Shown here piece by piece: positions 1 through 6,105 of a stretch of DNA of 64,000 bases. The DNA comes from Paracrocinitomix mangrovi. GTDB lineage: Bacteria > Bacteroidota > Bacteroidia > Flavobacteriales_D > Crocinitomicaceae. The stretch spans positions 1,798,001 to 1,862,000 of the forward strand of contig NZ_CP091819.1 in NCBI RefSeq assembly GCF_019740355.2. Reading direction: 5' to 3'. The notes beneath the pieces were generated by a model that saw only the letters and a list, made by a program, of their open reading frames with translations, had not been told where the DNA came from and ran no database searches. Position 1 is the first letter of the stretch; each line of letters opens with the position of its first letter. The translations under genes were made by a program, and so were the position numbers.

Positions 1-333
1 ATGACAGACAGCATTTTTGATATAGAATATACAATTTTACCAGATGTTGTTCCAGAATATCCAGGTGGTATTAAAGAAATGAATTCTTTTCTCCTCTCTA
101 ATATTGAATATCCTGAAACTGGAATGTGTGGCATGGGCATGATTTATATCTCATTTTTTGTTTTGAAAGATGGAACAATAACACATATCAAAGTCGAAAA
201 ATCTTTTGATGATGCAATTGCGCAAGAAGGAGTAAAGGCAATAAAAAAAATGCCTAAATGGTCACCGGGAAAATGTAATGGTAATGCGGTAAACGTTAAA
301 TACACAATTCCAATAAACATTCACTTTCGTTAA
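1..333 (+). CDS. TonB C-terminal domain protein, possibly 5'-partial
   Basis: The protein resembles the TonB energy-transducer C-terminal domain. It has the PGG motif after a PEY segment near residue 19, a GMIYISFFVLKDG strand near residue 45 that matches the family's G.V.V.F.V..DG pattern, and MPKWSPGK near residue 85 followed by the final strand VKYTIPI. In full TonB proteins this periplasmic domain contacts outer-membrane receptors after a membrane anchor and a proline-rich linker; neither is visible here. The frame is open at the first base, so the ATG at position 1 may be internal and an N-terminal part may lie outside the window. The gene is followed closely by the first attC-like repeat, so it is probably a cassette gene. 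The TonB-C assignment is good; its function as a stand-alone domain is unknown. Confidence 0.7.
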   Translation: MTDSIFDIEYTILPDVVPEYPGGIKEMNSFLLSNIEYPETGMCGMGMIYISFFVLKDGTITHIKVEKSFDDAIAQEGVKAIKKMPKWSPGKCNGNAVNVKYTIPINIHFR

Positions 334-344
334 GGGTTAAAAAC

Positions 345-449
345 GCACTTTAACATAATAAATTAAGCTAACACATTTAGCACGCAATTCAACTACAATT
401 TCATTTTCATTGAACAAAATATATTGCTAGCTTTAGTCAAACGTTGTGG
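345..449 (+). repeat. attC-like site 1 (short form)
   Basis: The left arm GCACTTTAAC (345-354) is followed by a spacer and TTAAGCTAA. The right arm TTGCTAGCTTTAGTC (424-438) is followed by AAACGTTGTGG, with the GTT core at 443-445. AAGCTAA and TTAGTC/TAGCTTTA are complementary, giving the outer dyad. The site is about 105 bp instead of about 140 bp because the middle segment present in the other copies is missing. The next gene starts 14 nt after the core. Confidence 0.65.
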
Positions 450-456
450 CAATTAC

Positions 457-870
457 ATGATTAAGTGGGTTAGAATAATAATTTGTGTTTTGGTCGGAAT
501 TCCTACCATTTACAACTTATCCATGTTCATTTATAATGGACCCTATCATCTTCCTTTAAGGATAATATTACCTGTACTTTGTTTAGTTGCTCTTTTTGTA
601 AAACGAAAGGAATTTAGATATGTCCTGATCGGACTATCATTAATCGGAATTGGCGCATTCATTTATACCGACTTCTTTGCTCCAAAAAGTGCTAGTATTT
701 CAGGGTTTTACTTTACTCATGCCATTCTGTATGATTTAGGAATAGAACAAAAGAGCTTTGTGTGGTATTCTGTTATACTTGTTCCAGTACTAACTTATCC
801 TATGCTTTTAATTGCAGCTGTATCTCATTCTGCAAGGAAGTATTATGGGGAAAAACTGTGCATAACATAA
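457..870 (+). CDS. Small polytopic membrane protein of unknown function (cassette gene)
   Basis: The ATG at 457 is chosen because the upstream in-frame TTG at 424 lies inside the attC right arm. The 137-residue protein has about four hydrophobic segments (residues ~4-24, ~31-48, ~52-68 and ~105-123), so it should be an inner-membrane protein. I recognise no family. The last codons (LCIT then stop) are read from the left arm of the following repeat, whose CTGTGCATAACATAA supplies the stop codon. Its 5' boundary (GTTGTGGC) is not the complement of its 3' left arm (TGTGCATAAC), unlike cassettes further right. The gene may therefore be a hybrid of two cassettes or may have lost its own 3' end. 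Confidence 0.6.
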   Translation: MIKWVRIIICVLVGIPTIYNLSMFIYNGPYHLPLRIILPVLCLVALFVKRKEFRYVLIGLSLIGIGAFIYTDFFAPKSASISGFYFTHAILYDLGIEQKSFVWYSVILVPVLTYPMLLIAAVSHSARKYYGEKLCIT

Positions 871-996
871 TAGGAAAGCTCACGTCCGACACTTTTTTGT
901 CCACACTCCCGTTTGCTATTAGGATCTCACCCAATTCAACTACAATTTCATTTTCGTTGAACAAAGTAAATTGCTAGCTTTAGCCAAACGTTAGGT
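857..996 (+). repeat. attC-like site 2
   Basis: The left arm TGTGCATAAC (857-866), an 8-nt spacer and AAAGCT (875-880) mirror the right arm AGCTTTAG (978-985), spacer CCAAAC and GTTAGGT (990-996). GTTAGGT fits the integron core consensus GTTRRRY exactly. Inner segments CACTTTTTTGTCCAC and GTTGAACAAAGTA also pair imperfectly. This gives the long stem with bulges typical of long attC sites. Confidence 0.75.
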
Positions 997-1007
997 GTCA
1001 TTACAAT

Positions 1008-1475
1008 ATGAATTTAATTGGAACCAACAATACTTGGAAAATATACTGGTCGGACTACCACAACATATTTGAAGAAAGTATTCCTTCTGACACGTGGGTA
1101 TGTATGTTTATCGCTAATTCAGAACCTGACTGGAAACAATTCGAGCAATTTATTAATAAAGCTCTCAGTTTCGGAATAGTTGACTTTAAATCGAACGGTA
1201 AATATGCAGAACAACTTCATGATTATTTTGATTTTCATCTTGTAGACCTAAACTTAGAAATAGAAGAAAAGGACTGGACTGAAGTAATGACCACTTGGCA
1301 CACAAACGAAACTGTTGCCGATACATTTTGGCAGACATTGAATATCGCATGTTTGCCAGATCACCATAGTTATCAAGATGTAAAAGTTCTTTGTTCGGAT
1401 TTGGATGGTTTAAATCGTGAAGATGAATTGGCCAATTATCTGCAAAAGTTTAAAGAAGGCTGGTTACCAAAGTAA
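1008..1475 (+). CDS. Hypothetical cytosolic protein (cassette gene), possibly 3'-truncated
   Basis: This is an acidic, tryptophan-rich protein of 155 residues without a signal peptide or membrane segment. Features include TWKIYWSDYHNIF near the N-terminus and an acidic EEKDWTEVM segment near residue 86. I do not recognise the family with confidence. The start at 1008 is 18 nt after the GTT core of repeat 2. The stop codon is supplied by a repeat fragment, because the sequence runs from coding CCAAAG directly into TAAATTGCTAGCTTTA, the right arm of the attC-like repeat, without any left arm. The original 3' end of the gene and about 100 bp of its repeat therefore seem to have been deleted. Confidence 0.6.
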   Translation: MNLIGTNNTWKIYWSDYHNIFEESIPSDTWVCMFIANSEPDWKQFEQFINKALSFGIVDFKSNGKYAEQLHDYFDFHLVDLNLEIEEKDWTEVMTTWHTNETVADTFWQTLNIACLPDHHSYQDVKVLCSDLDGLNREDELANYLQKFKEGWLPK

Positions 1476-1494
1476 ATTGCTAGCTTTACTCTAA
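1470..1494 (+). repeat. attC-like right-half remnant
   Basis: AAAGTAAATTGCTAGCTTTA is identical to the right arm of the full repeats, but no left arm or clear GTT core is present. The remnant directly abuts coding sequence and provides its stop codon. Confidence 0.6.
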
Positions 1495-1555
1495 CTTTAG
1501 CATTAATTAACACTCCCAGGCCAATTTAATACCTAAATTGTTGTTTTATATTGTC

Positions 1556-2146
1556 ATGAAAACCGCTTGGATTATATGTTTAATCATCTTTCCCTTCCTA
1601 AGTATCGGACAGCAAGATTCTACCCTTTCTAAAATTCGAAATCATTTCCTAAATGGAACTTTAGATTCCATGTCTTACCGAATTAATACCTATTCAAATC
1701 AATTCAATAACATTGATAGTTCCATCACATTTTATGTTGAACAAGACACAATTATTGATTCATCTGGAATACAATGGATTGGTAACATAATTCTTGATCC
1801 TTTTAATCAGTTTAATGATGCAAGAATTGGAAAATGGAAATCGTATTATTCAAATGGTCAGTTAAGATCTGAGGGGTCATTTGATCTTGGTGCATTTAAC
1901 TTTTGTCAATTCGCAGGTCCATCAATTGTAGGCTACTATTACAAATCAGGATCATGGACTTACTTTTACGATAATGGTCAAGTAAAAGCAAAAGGAACTT
2001 ACACCAGAATTTTTGAAAAGATCAACTTCAATTGTGGCGAAGACGCCGTTTTCGTAGAATCTTTGAATGAGACATGGCAATATTGGGATGAAAATGGCAA
2101 TACCATTGAACTGAATGAACAGATTAAATCTGATCTGATTCGATAA
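1556..2146 (+). CDS. Secreted MORN/YwqK-type repeat protein (cassette gene)
   Basis: The ATG at 1556 is preferred over the in-frame TTG at 1538 because it begins a signal peptide (MKTAWIICLIIFPFLSIGQ). The mature part contains two clear YwqK/MORN-like units, GKWKSYYSNGQLRSEGSF near residue 103 and GSWTYFYDNGQVKAKGTY near residue 138, and a partial third unit WQYWDENGN near the end. Such units form beta-hairpin repeats in antitoxin-like and secreted Bacteroidota proteins; the ligand is unknown. The gene is followed after 34 nt by another secreted-protein gene without an intervening repeat, so the two may share one cassette. The function cannot be deduced. Confidence 0.7.
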   Translation: MKTAWIICLIIFPFLSIGQQDSTLSKIRNHFLNGTLDSMSYRINTYSNQFNNIDSSITFYVEQDTIIDSSGIQWIGNIILDPFNQFNDARIGKWKSYYSNGQLRSEGSFDLGAFNFCQFAGPSIVGYYYKSGSWTYFYDNGQVKAKGTYTRIFEKINFNCGEDAVFVESLNETWQYWDENGNTIELNEQIKSDLIR

Positions 2147-2180
2147 TAAGACCAGCTATTTGTCGTTCAATAATGATACA

Positions 2181-2672
2181 ATGAAACCCCTACTCTTAGC
2201 AATTCTAATCTTATTACTTAGCCAGTTTTCCTTGAGTCAACAAACTGACAAACCTATTGAAAAAAACCATCAATTCGGATTTATTGAAGGTGTCAATTAT
2301 CCGCAGAAGTTTGGTAGAGCAGGAATTACAATTGGACTTCTCTATGAATACGAACCTCATAATATGTTGGCAGTTGGTATAAATTCGAATCTTTCTTTTG
2401 TTGAAAGAAGAATTAATGATAATATCATAGAATCAACAAATCTCGAATTCCCAATTTATGCTGCATTCGAACCTTTTAACGGAAAGGTTAGACCTCAACT
2501 AGGAGCAGGATTAGAACCCAATTTTGAACTTCAAGGAATATCCAGAATTAATGGTATTTTTATTCTAGGTCTGGAACTACAACTCCTATATTTCACTATA
2601 GCTCCTAGGTTCCGATACTCCTATGGTCGTAACAATGACATGCTGTACTTCTCATTAATTTTTAAGGGGTAA
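2181..2672 (+). CDS. Small outer-membrane beta-barrel protein (cassette gene)
   Basis: The ATG at 2181 starts a signal peptide (MKPLLLAILILLLSQFSLSQ). The rest shows alternating-hydrophobic strands: GFIEGVNYPQ, ITIGLLYEYEP, MLAVGINSNLSF, and a segment KVRPQLGAGLEPNF typical of Bacteroidota PorT-like/OMP_b-brl barrels. It ends in short strands RFRYSYG and MLYFSLIFKG. At 163 residues it is a small barrel. It lies directly downstream of the MORN-type gene and upstream of attC-like site 3. The barrel prediction rests on strand pattern only. Confidence 0.6.
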   Translation: MKPLLLAILILLLSQFSLSQQTDKPIEKNHQFGFIEGVNYPQKFGRAGITIGLLYEYEPHNMLAVGINSNLSFVERRINDNIIESTNLEFPIYAAFEPFNGKVRPQLGAGLEPNFELQGISRINGIFILGLELQLLYFTIAPRFRYSYGRNNDMLYFSLIFKG

Positions 2673-2678
2673 AAAAAC

Positions 2679-2818
2679 TGAGTAAAACAAAGTAAGCAAA
2701 GCTCACGTCCGACACTTTTTGGCCACGCTCACGATAGTTATCAGGATCTCACCCAACTCAACTACAAATTCATTTTTGTTGAACAAAGTAAATTGCTAGC
2801 TTTAGACAAACGCTATAA
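2679..2818 (+). repeat. attC-like site 3
   Basis: The left arm GAGTAAAAC is followed by a 9-nt spacer and AAAGCT (2698-2703). The right arm is TTGCTAGCTTTAGAC, ACAAAC and GCTATAA. The core reads GCT instead of GTT at 2812-2814, which would be a damaged recombination point if these are attC sites. The inner 90 bp are closely similar to site 2 (CTCACGTCCGACACTTTTT, then a segment near AACTACAAATTC). Confidence 0.65.
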
Positions 2819-2830
2819 CCCGTTAACGAT

Positions 2831-3388
2831 ATGAAAGAGAATCTCCAGAAGTTTGCGATTTACATTCTGATCGGTTTGTTTGGACTAGGTTTAGTAATGT
2901 TACGTGCTGGTCTCAAGAATGACAATGGCCTATTTAGCATGATTGGAATTATTCTGATGGCAATTGTCGGAATAATTGTTCTCATTTATCTTGCCTCTAG
3001 TAGCTCAAATGACCGAAAAGCACAGAAAAAATGGAAACAAGAACTTGAAGAATTTAAACGGAATGCCAAGAAAATTCTTGTAGATCTCGAAAATGTTGAA
3101 GTCAAATCTAACTCATGGACGGACAATGTAGTTGTTAGCGTATCTAAATATGACGTCTTAGACGAAATAGCTGGTTACCGTAATTCTAATGTTATTCAAG
3201 TGGACAGAAACTTAAACACGGTTAAAATTTCTATTCCAGTTGAAGGTGAGACAATAGAATATCTCGTAAATATTGAAAAAGATCCAACAACATTAGCTAT
3301 GCAATTAGCTGTTCAAAAGGAAACGTACCTGTACGTCAGTCGGCAAAATAAACAAGAAATGTATCTGGACCTAGAATTTCTGAAGTGA
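2831..3388 (+). CDS. Membrane-anchored hypothetical protein (cassette gene)
   Basis: The 185-residue protein has two N-terminal hydrophobic segments (residues ~9-24 and ~36-56), a basic coiled-coil-like stretch (DRKAQKKWKQELEEFKRNAKK) and a soluble C-terminal domain of about 110 residues rich in beta strands. No catalytic motif is visible and I do not recognise the family. The start lies 19 nt after the core of site 3. It ends a few bases before a left half-repeat (GGCACCTAAC at 3394-3403) whose reverse complement matches the start of an earlier cassette at 990, not the start of this one. Confidence 0.6.
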   Translation: MKENLQKFAIYILIGLFGLGLVMLRAGLKNDNGLFSMIGIILMAIVGIIVLIYLASSSSNDRKAQKKWKQELEEFKRNAKKILVDLENVEVKSNSWTDNVVVSVSKYDVLDEIAGYRNSNVIQVDRNLNTVKISIPVEGETIEYLVNIEKDPTTLAMQLAVQKETYLYVSRQNKQEMYLDLEFLK

Positions 3389-3393
3389 AAAAC

Positions 3394-3425
3394 GGCACCT
3401 AACACAAGTAAGAAAAGCTAAGCGT
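3394..3425 (+). repeat. attC-like left-half remnant
   Basis: The left arm GGCACCTAAC (3394-3403), 9-nt spacer and AAAAGCT (3413-3419) with AGCGTCCAGCC are present. The remaining ~90 bp and the right arm are missing, and the next gene follows at 3447. The arm is 9/10 complementary to the core of site 2 (GTTAGGTGTC at 990-999). Confidence 0.55.
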
Positions 3426-3446
3426 CCAGCCCCTTATACCAAGAAG

Positions 3447-3839
3447 ATGAGCAATAATGAAATCATAACTAATGAATTAGGAACGTTTACTTGGAATGAA
3501 TTTGATTCTACTTACGAAGGAATGATAGAGTCAGAAACTTTAGGTTATTTTCATCTATCATTCACTACAACTACCGGAAACATTTCTAAAAATCAAATTG
3601 ACTCGTTCCTCAATATTAAAAGCAATTGGGAAAAAATTAAACAAGAAATTAGCGGAAGTTTAGGAAATGGATTGACCATGCAAAAATGCAAGTTAGGAGC
3701 AATAATAATCCCTGATGAAAACAATTCTGAACAACCAATTGAAATAGCTTTTAATTGCAAAAAGAACCTATTCTCTAGGAGACATATAGTTTGTGCTATT
3801 TACAAAAATTGGAAACTAGAAGAAATCTTCTACTTATGA
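3447..3839 (+). CDS. Hypothetical cytosolic protein (cassette gene)
   Basis: The 130-residue protein has no signal peptide. The N-terminal part is a row of short beta strands (LGTFTWNEFDSTYEG, GYFHLSFTT), followed by a helix (IDSFLNIKSNWEKIKQEISG) and more strands, ending in HIVCAIYKNWKLEEIFYL. The layout is reminiscent of immunity-type or DUF2004-like proteins, but I cannot assign a family. It has no attC-like right arm in front of it, only a left-half remnant; a complete site follows it at 3858. The coding call rests on the intact frame and its place in the array. Confidence 0.6.
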   Translation: MSNNEIITNELGTFTWNEFDSTYEGMIESETLGYFHLSFTTTTGNISKNQIDSFLNIKSNWEKIKQEISGSLGNGLTMQKCKLGAIIIPDENNSEQPIEIAFNCKKNLFSRRHIVCAIYKNWKLEEIFYL

Positions 3840-3857
3840 GGTTTGCATGGTAAAAAA

Positions 3858-3999
3858 CTACACGCAACACAATAGTTAAAGCGCATGACCCAACCTTTTT
3901 TACCTTCACTCCTAATAGCCATAAGGATCGCACGCAATTCAACTACAATTTCATTTTCATTGAACAAAGTAAATTGCTAGCTTTAGGCAAACGTTGTGA
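3858..3999 (+). repeat. attC-like site 4
   Basis: The left arm ACACGCAAC (3860-3868), a 9-nt spacer and AAAGCGC mirror the right arm GCTAGCTTTAG, GCAAAC and GTTGTGA (3993-3999). The left spacer carries one base more than the right (9 versus 8). This could correspond to the extrahelical base known in the left arm of attC sites. The total is 142 bp. Confidence 0.75.
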
Positions 4000-4010
4000 T
4001 TCATTGGGCC

Positions 4011-4439
4011 ATGAAGACATTTATTAATATAGTTCTGACAATTACGCTTTTCTCCCTTTGCTCATGTAGTTCAAAAGAACAGAAAGTAGACAAATTAAAG
4101 GAATCGAATAAAATTGAAATTCATGAAACTTCCTTTGGTGGAATTGCTGGTGGCTCAGAATCGGATTACCTAATTATTCGAAATGATGAAGAACGATATA
4201 TTCTTTGCTATGTGGGAGAAGAGTATGAAACTAAAATTCCGTTTACTTCGGAAAAAGATTCAATTTTTAACGAGTTTTTAAACTATAGTCTTGATTCAGA
4301 TAATCCCGACCGAGAGCATGTATCAGGCTGTTTTGGTCCTAAAGATCGCATTTATAATTTCACAAGTGGATGGATTACTTTAACACTTAGTCCAGACTAT
4401 GGCGCCCATGATTTGTTTGACAAATTGAAAAAGGAATAG
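4011..4439 (+). CDS. Small lipoprotein of unknown function (cassette gene)
   Basis: The ATG at 4011 is chosen over the GTG at 3996, which lies in the attC core. It begins a lipoprotein signal (MKTFINIVLTITLFSLCSC), with Cys17 or Cys19 as the likely lipid anchor. The mature part is acidic and contains GGIAGGSESDYLIIRND and a central helix, with no recognised domain. The cassette boundaries agree with each other: the first bases after the core (GTTGTGATTC) are 9/10 complementary to the left arm of the next repeat (GAAACACAAC at 4445-4454). This gene therefore sits in an apparently complete cassette of about 460 bp. Confidence 0.7.
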   Translation: MKTFINIVLTITLFSLCSCSSKEQKVDKLKESNKIEIHETSFGGIAGGSESDYLIIRNDEERYILCYVGEEYETKIPFTSEKDSIFNEFLNYSLDSDNPDREHVSGCFGPKDRIYNFTSGWITLTLSPDYGAHDLFDKLKKE

Positions 4440-4444
4440 AAACC

Positions 4445-4585
4445 GAAACACAACACAATAATTAAAACGAATGACCTAATCTTATTTACTTACACTCCTA
4501 ATAGCCATAAGGATCCCACCCAATGCAACTACAATTTTATTTTCTTTGAATAAAGTAAATTGCTAGCTTTAGCCAAACGTTATGC
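4445..4585 (+). repeat. attC-like site 5
   Basis: The left arm GAAACACAAC (4445-4454), a 9-nt spacer and AAAACG mirror the right arm GCTAGCTTTAG, CCAAAC and GTTATGC (4579-4585). The outer arms and spacing match sites 2-4, and the middle CTCCTAATAGCCATAAGGAT is almost identical to site 4. Confidence 0.75.
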
Positions 4586-4588
4586 ACT

Positions 4589-4972
4589 ATGCCTAACTGG
4601 ACTGACGGTGAAGACATATTAATCGGAGAAGATGAGTATATCTCATGGATCAACTGGGATCTTGACAAAGTGCAAGTGCATGATATCGACTATCTAATTG
4701 ACCCAAAAAATAAGTTTTGGAATTCTCTTGAAACCTTATGTGTAGCAGAATGTTGTGGACTTGATGCTTTTGATTGGACAACGGAAAATGTTACCAAAGC
4801 ATACTTGGAGTGCGACCGAGAGGAGTTAACAAAAACCCTCGAGGATGCAATTAATGTAATTGAGAACAGGACAGAAAATGTTGTGAGCTCTACTCGATTG
4901 AATCAGCTATTCGACAGGCATGTTTTCATTAACCTACTGAAGCACTTAAAAAAACAGTGCATAACACTATAA
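4589..4972 (+). CDS. Hypothetical protein, DUF6331-like (cassette gene)
   Basis: The 127-residue acidic soluble protein has the motif LCVAECCGLDAFDW near residues 50-63, which I associate with the DUF6331 family of unknown function. A tryptophan-rich N-terminus (NWTDGEDILIGEDEYISWINWD) precedes it. The start is 10 nt after the GTT core. The final residues CITL and the stop are read from the left arm of the next repeat (AGTGCATAACACTATAA). This cassette shows the clearest boundary match: the 5' GTTATGCACT (4579-4588) and the 3' AGTGCATAAC (4956-4965) are exact reverse complements over 10 bases. Confidence 0.65.
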   Translation: MPNWTDGEDILIGEDEYISWINWDLDKVQVHDIDYLIDPKNKFWNSLETLCVAECCGLDAFDWTTENVTKAYLECDREELTKTLEDAINVIENRTENVVSSTRLNQLFDRHVFINLLKHLKKQCITL

Positions 4973-4990
4973 ATAAAGTTCATGTCCTCT
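4956..4990 (+). repeat. attC-like left half, right side diverged
   Basis: The left arm AGTGCATAAC, a 9-nt spacer and AAAGTTCATGTCC match the left side of the full repeats. Downstream to 5070 the sequence no longer matches the family apart from weak similarity (ATAAATTACTGCACATAAAGTAAC). Confidence 0.55.
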
Positions 4991-5071
4991 CTTTCAAGTT
5001 TTAACTGCAACCCCGCATAACATTCATGGTTACTTTATAAATTACTGCACATAAAGTAACAAATCTAGATT

Positions 5072-5488
5072 ATGAAATACGCTTACACCCTAATACTCAC
5101 AGCTCTTTTTGTTTGTTTATCTCCTAACAAGCTATTCTGTCAGTCAACACCAAATTTGGATGGAAAAGATTATTTAGTAGAGGTAGAAAGAGTAAAAGGC
5201 AAAAAAATGGGGAGTAATTGGCCAGATGATACATTAAAATTTGATTCGGGTAATTTGTACTCAATTTATATGATGGAAAGAGAAGGTTTTGGCAGCTCAA
5301 GCTATTCTCCAAAACTTTATAAGACTGACTCAATACAAATTATTCTCTTCAAATACAAAGAGTACAACAAATATGGATCCTTGCTCCAAATCAAAGGTAA
5401 GGCACAGGGTAATAATATAGAAGGCACTATCAGCTGGACCAGTCTAGCTGGAACGCGTGAATATACATTTAGTGGTGTGAAAATTTGA
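5072..5488 (+). CDS. Secreted hypothetical protein
   Basis: The 138-residue protein begins with a signal peptide (MKYAYTLILTALFVCLSPNKLFCQ). The mature portion is beta-rich and polar, with VEVERVKGKK near residue 37 and a repetitive strand pattern at the end (GNNIEGTISWTSLAGTREYTFSGVKI). No family is recognised. It lies in the decayed right part of the cassette array: a left half-repeat is found upstream and a degenerate right half (5542-5571) downstream. Confidence 0.6.
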   Translation: MKYAYTLILTALFVCLSPNKLFCQSTPNLDGKDYLVEVERVKGKKMGSNWPDDTLKFDSGNLYSIYMMEREGFGSSSYSPKLYKTDSIQIILFKYKEYNKYGSLLQIKGKAQGNNIEGTISWTSLAGTREYTFSGVKI

Positions 5489-5541
5489 TCGATTTTAGAT
5501 AGGTAGAAACGGATTATCAAAATTTACTATTCAAAAGCTTC

Positions 5542-5571
5542 GGACAATTTCCTAACTTTAGTAAAACATTA
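5542..5571 (+). repeat. Degenerate attC-like right half, variant type
   Basis: GGACAATTTCCTAACTTTAG (5542-5561) followed by TAAAACATT. The same 20-mer recurs exactly at 6058-6077. It aligns with the canonical right arm AAATTGCTAGCTTTAGACAAACGTT with scattered substitutions, so it appears to be a second, diverged lineage of the same repeat. Confidence 0.5.
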
Positions 5572-5628
5572 GAATCAACTGTGAATCGACTTATGTAACT
5601 AAAACGAACACAAACTTGTTTAACTAAC

Positions 5629-6047
5629 ATGAGACTCATTTTTTCAATTCTATTTTTTTCTTCAATTCTTTCATTTGGACAAAATGAAGTCCCAAAAGCC
5701 CATTCAGTTATAGAAATTGACAGCAGCTTAATAGGGAAAAAAGTAAAATATGCAATTGACATTCTAGAATTAGATTTTAATTGGAAGCCTATTTTTGAAC
5801 CTCCTGGAATTTGCAGAGGTATTATTACAGAGAATATCGATAGCTGTGAAATTCAAATTTATTTTGAACGTGGTACCGTACATTTGAAAAAAAACCTGAA
5901 AACTCTCAAGATTATAATTCTTATGTATTGAAGCAGATTGGTTCCCAAAAAATAATCGGAATCACATGGAGAGTAAGAAATAACTGTGGAAAGGTTGGAG
6001 AAGTTATATTCTATTATGCATATGACCAATACGGACCGTGCAAATAG
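5629..6047 (+). pseudogene. Secreted hypothetical protein interrupted by a -1 frameshift in an A8 run
   Basis: The frame starts with a signal peptide (MRLIFSILFFSSILSFGQ) and runs to a stop at 5931. From about 5887 the reading frame shifted by one base gives a sensible continuation: PENSQDYNSYVLKQIGSQ, then IIGITWRVRNNCGKVG, ending YDQYGPCK with stop at 6045-6047. The switch coincides with eight A's at 5887-5894; nine would restore one frame of about 140 residues. So the gene carries either a real homopolymer deletion, a sequencing error, or a slippage site. The start region and final Cys-containing segment look like one small secreted protein. No family is recognised. It lies between two variant right-half repeats. 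Confidence 0.6.
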
Positions 6048-6057
6048 AAATCAATAT

Positions 6058-6086
6058 GGACAATTTCCTAACTTTAGACAAATGAT
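6058..6086 (+). repeat. Degenerate attC-like right half, variant type
   Basis: GGACAATTTCCTAACTTTAG followed by ACAAATGATT is the second exact copy of the 20-mer seen at 5542. It lies just after the stop of the frameshifted gene and 20 nt before the next ATG. Confidence 0.5.
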
Positions 6087-6105
6087 TTAACCTACATAAA
6101 ACTTC

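Noticed and set aside
762-977. Plus-strand frame overlapping the membrane-protein cassette and attC-like site 2
   Set aside because: Its second half lies in the repeat and its first half is in another frame of a better gene.
5887-5894. Programmed ribosomal frameshift at the A8 run
   Set aside because: No stimulatory hairpin or internal Shine-Dalgarno-like sequence is evident nearby. A mutation or sequencing error in the homopolymer is simpler.
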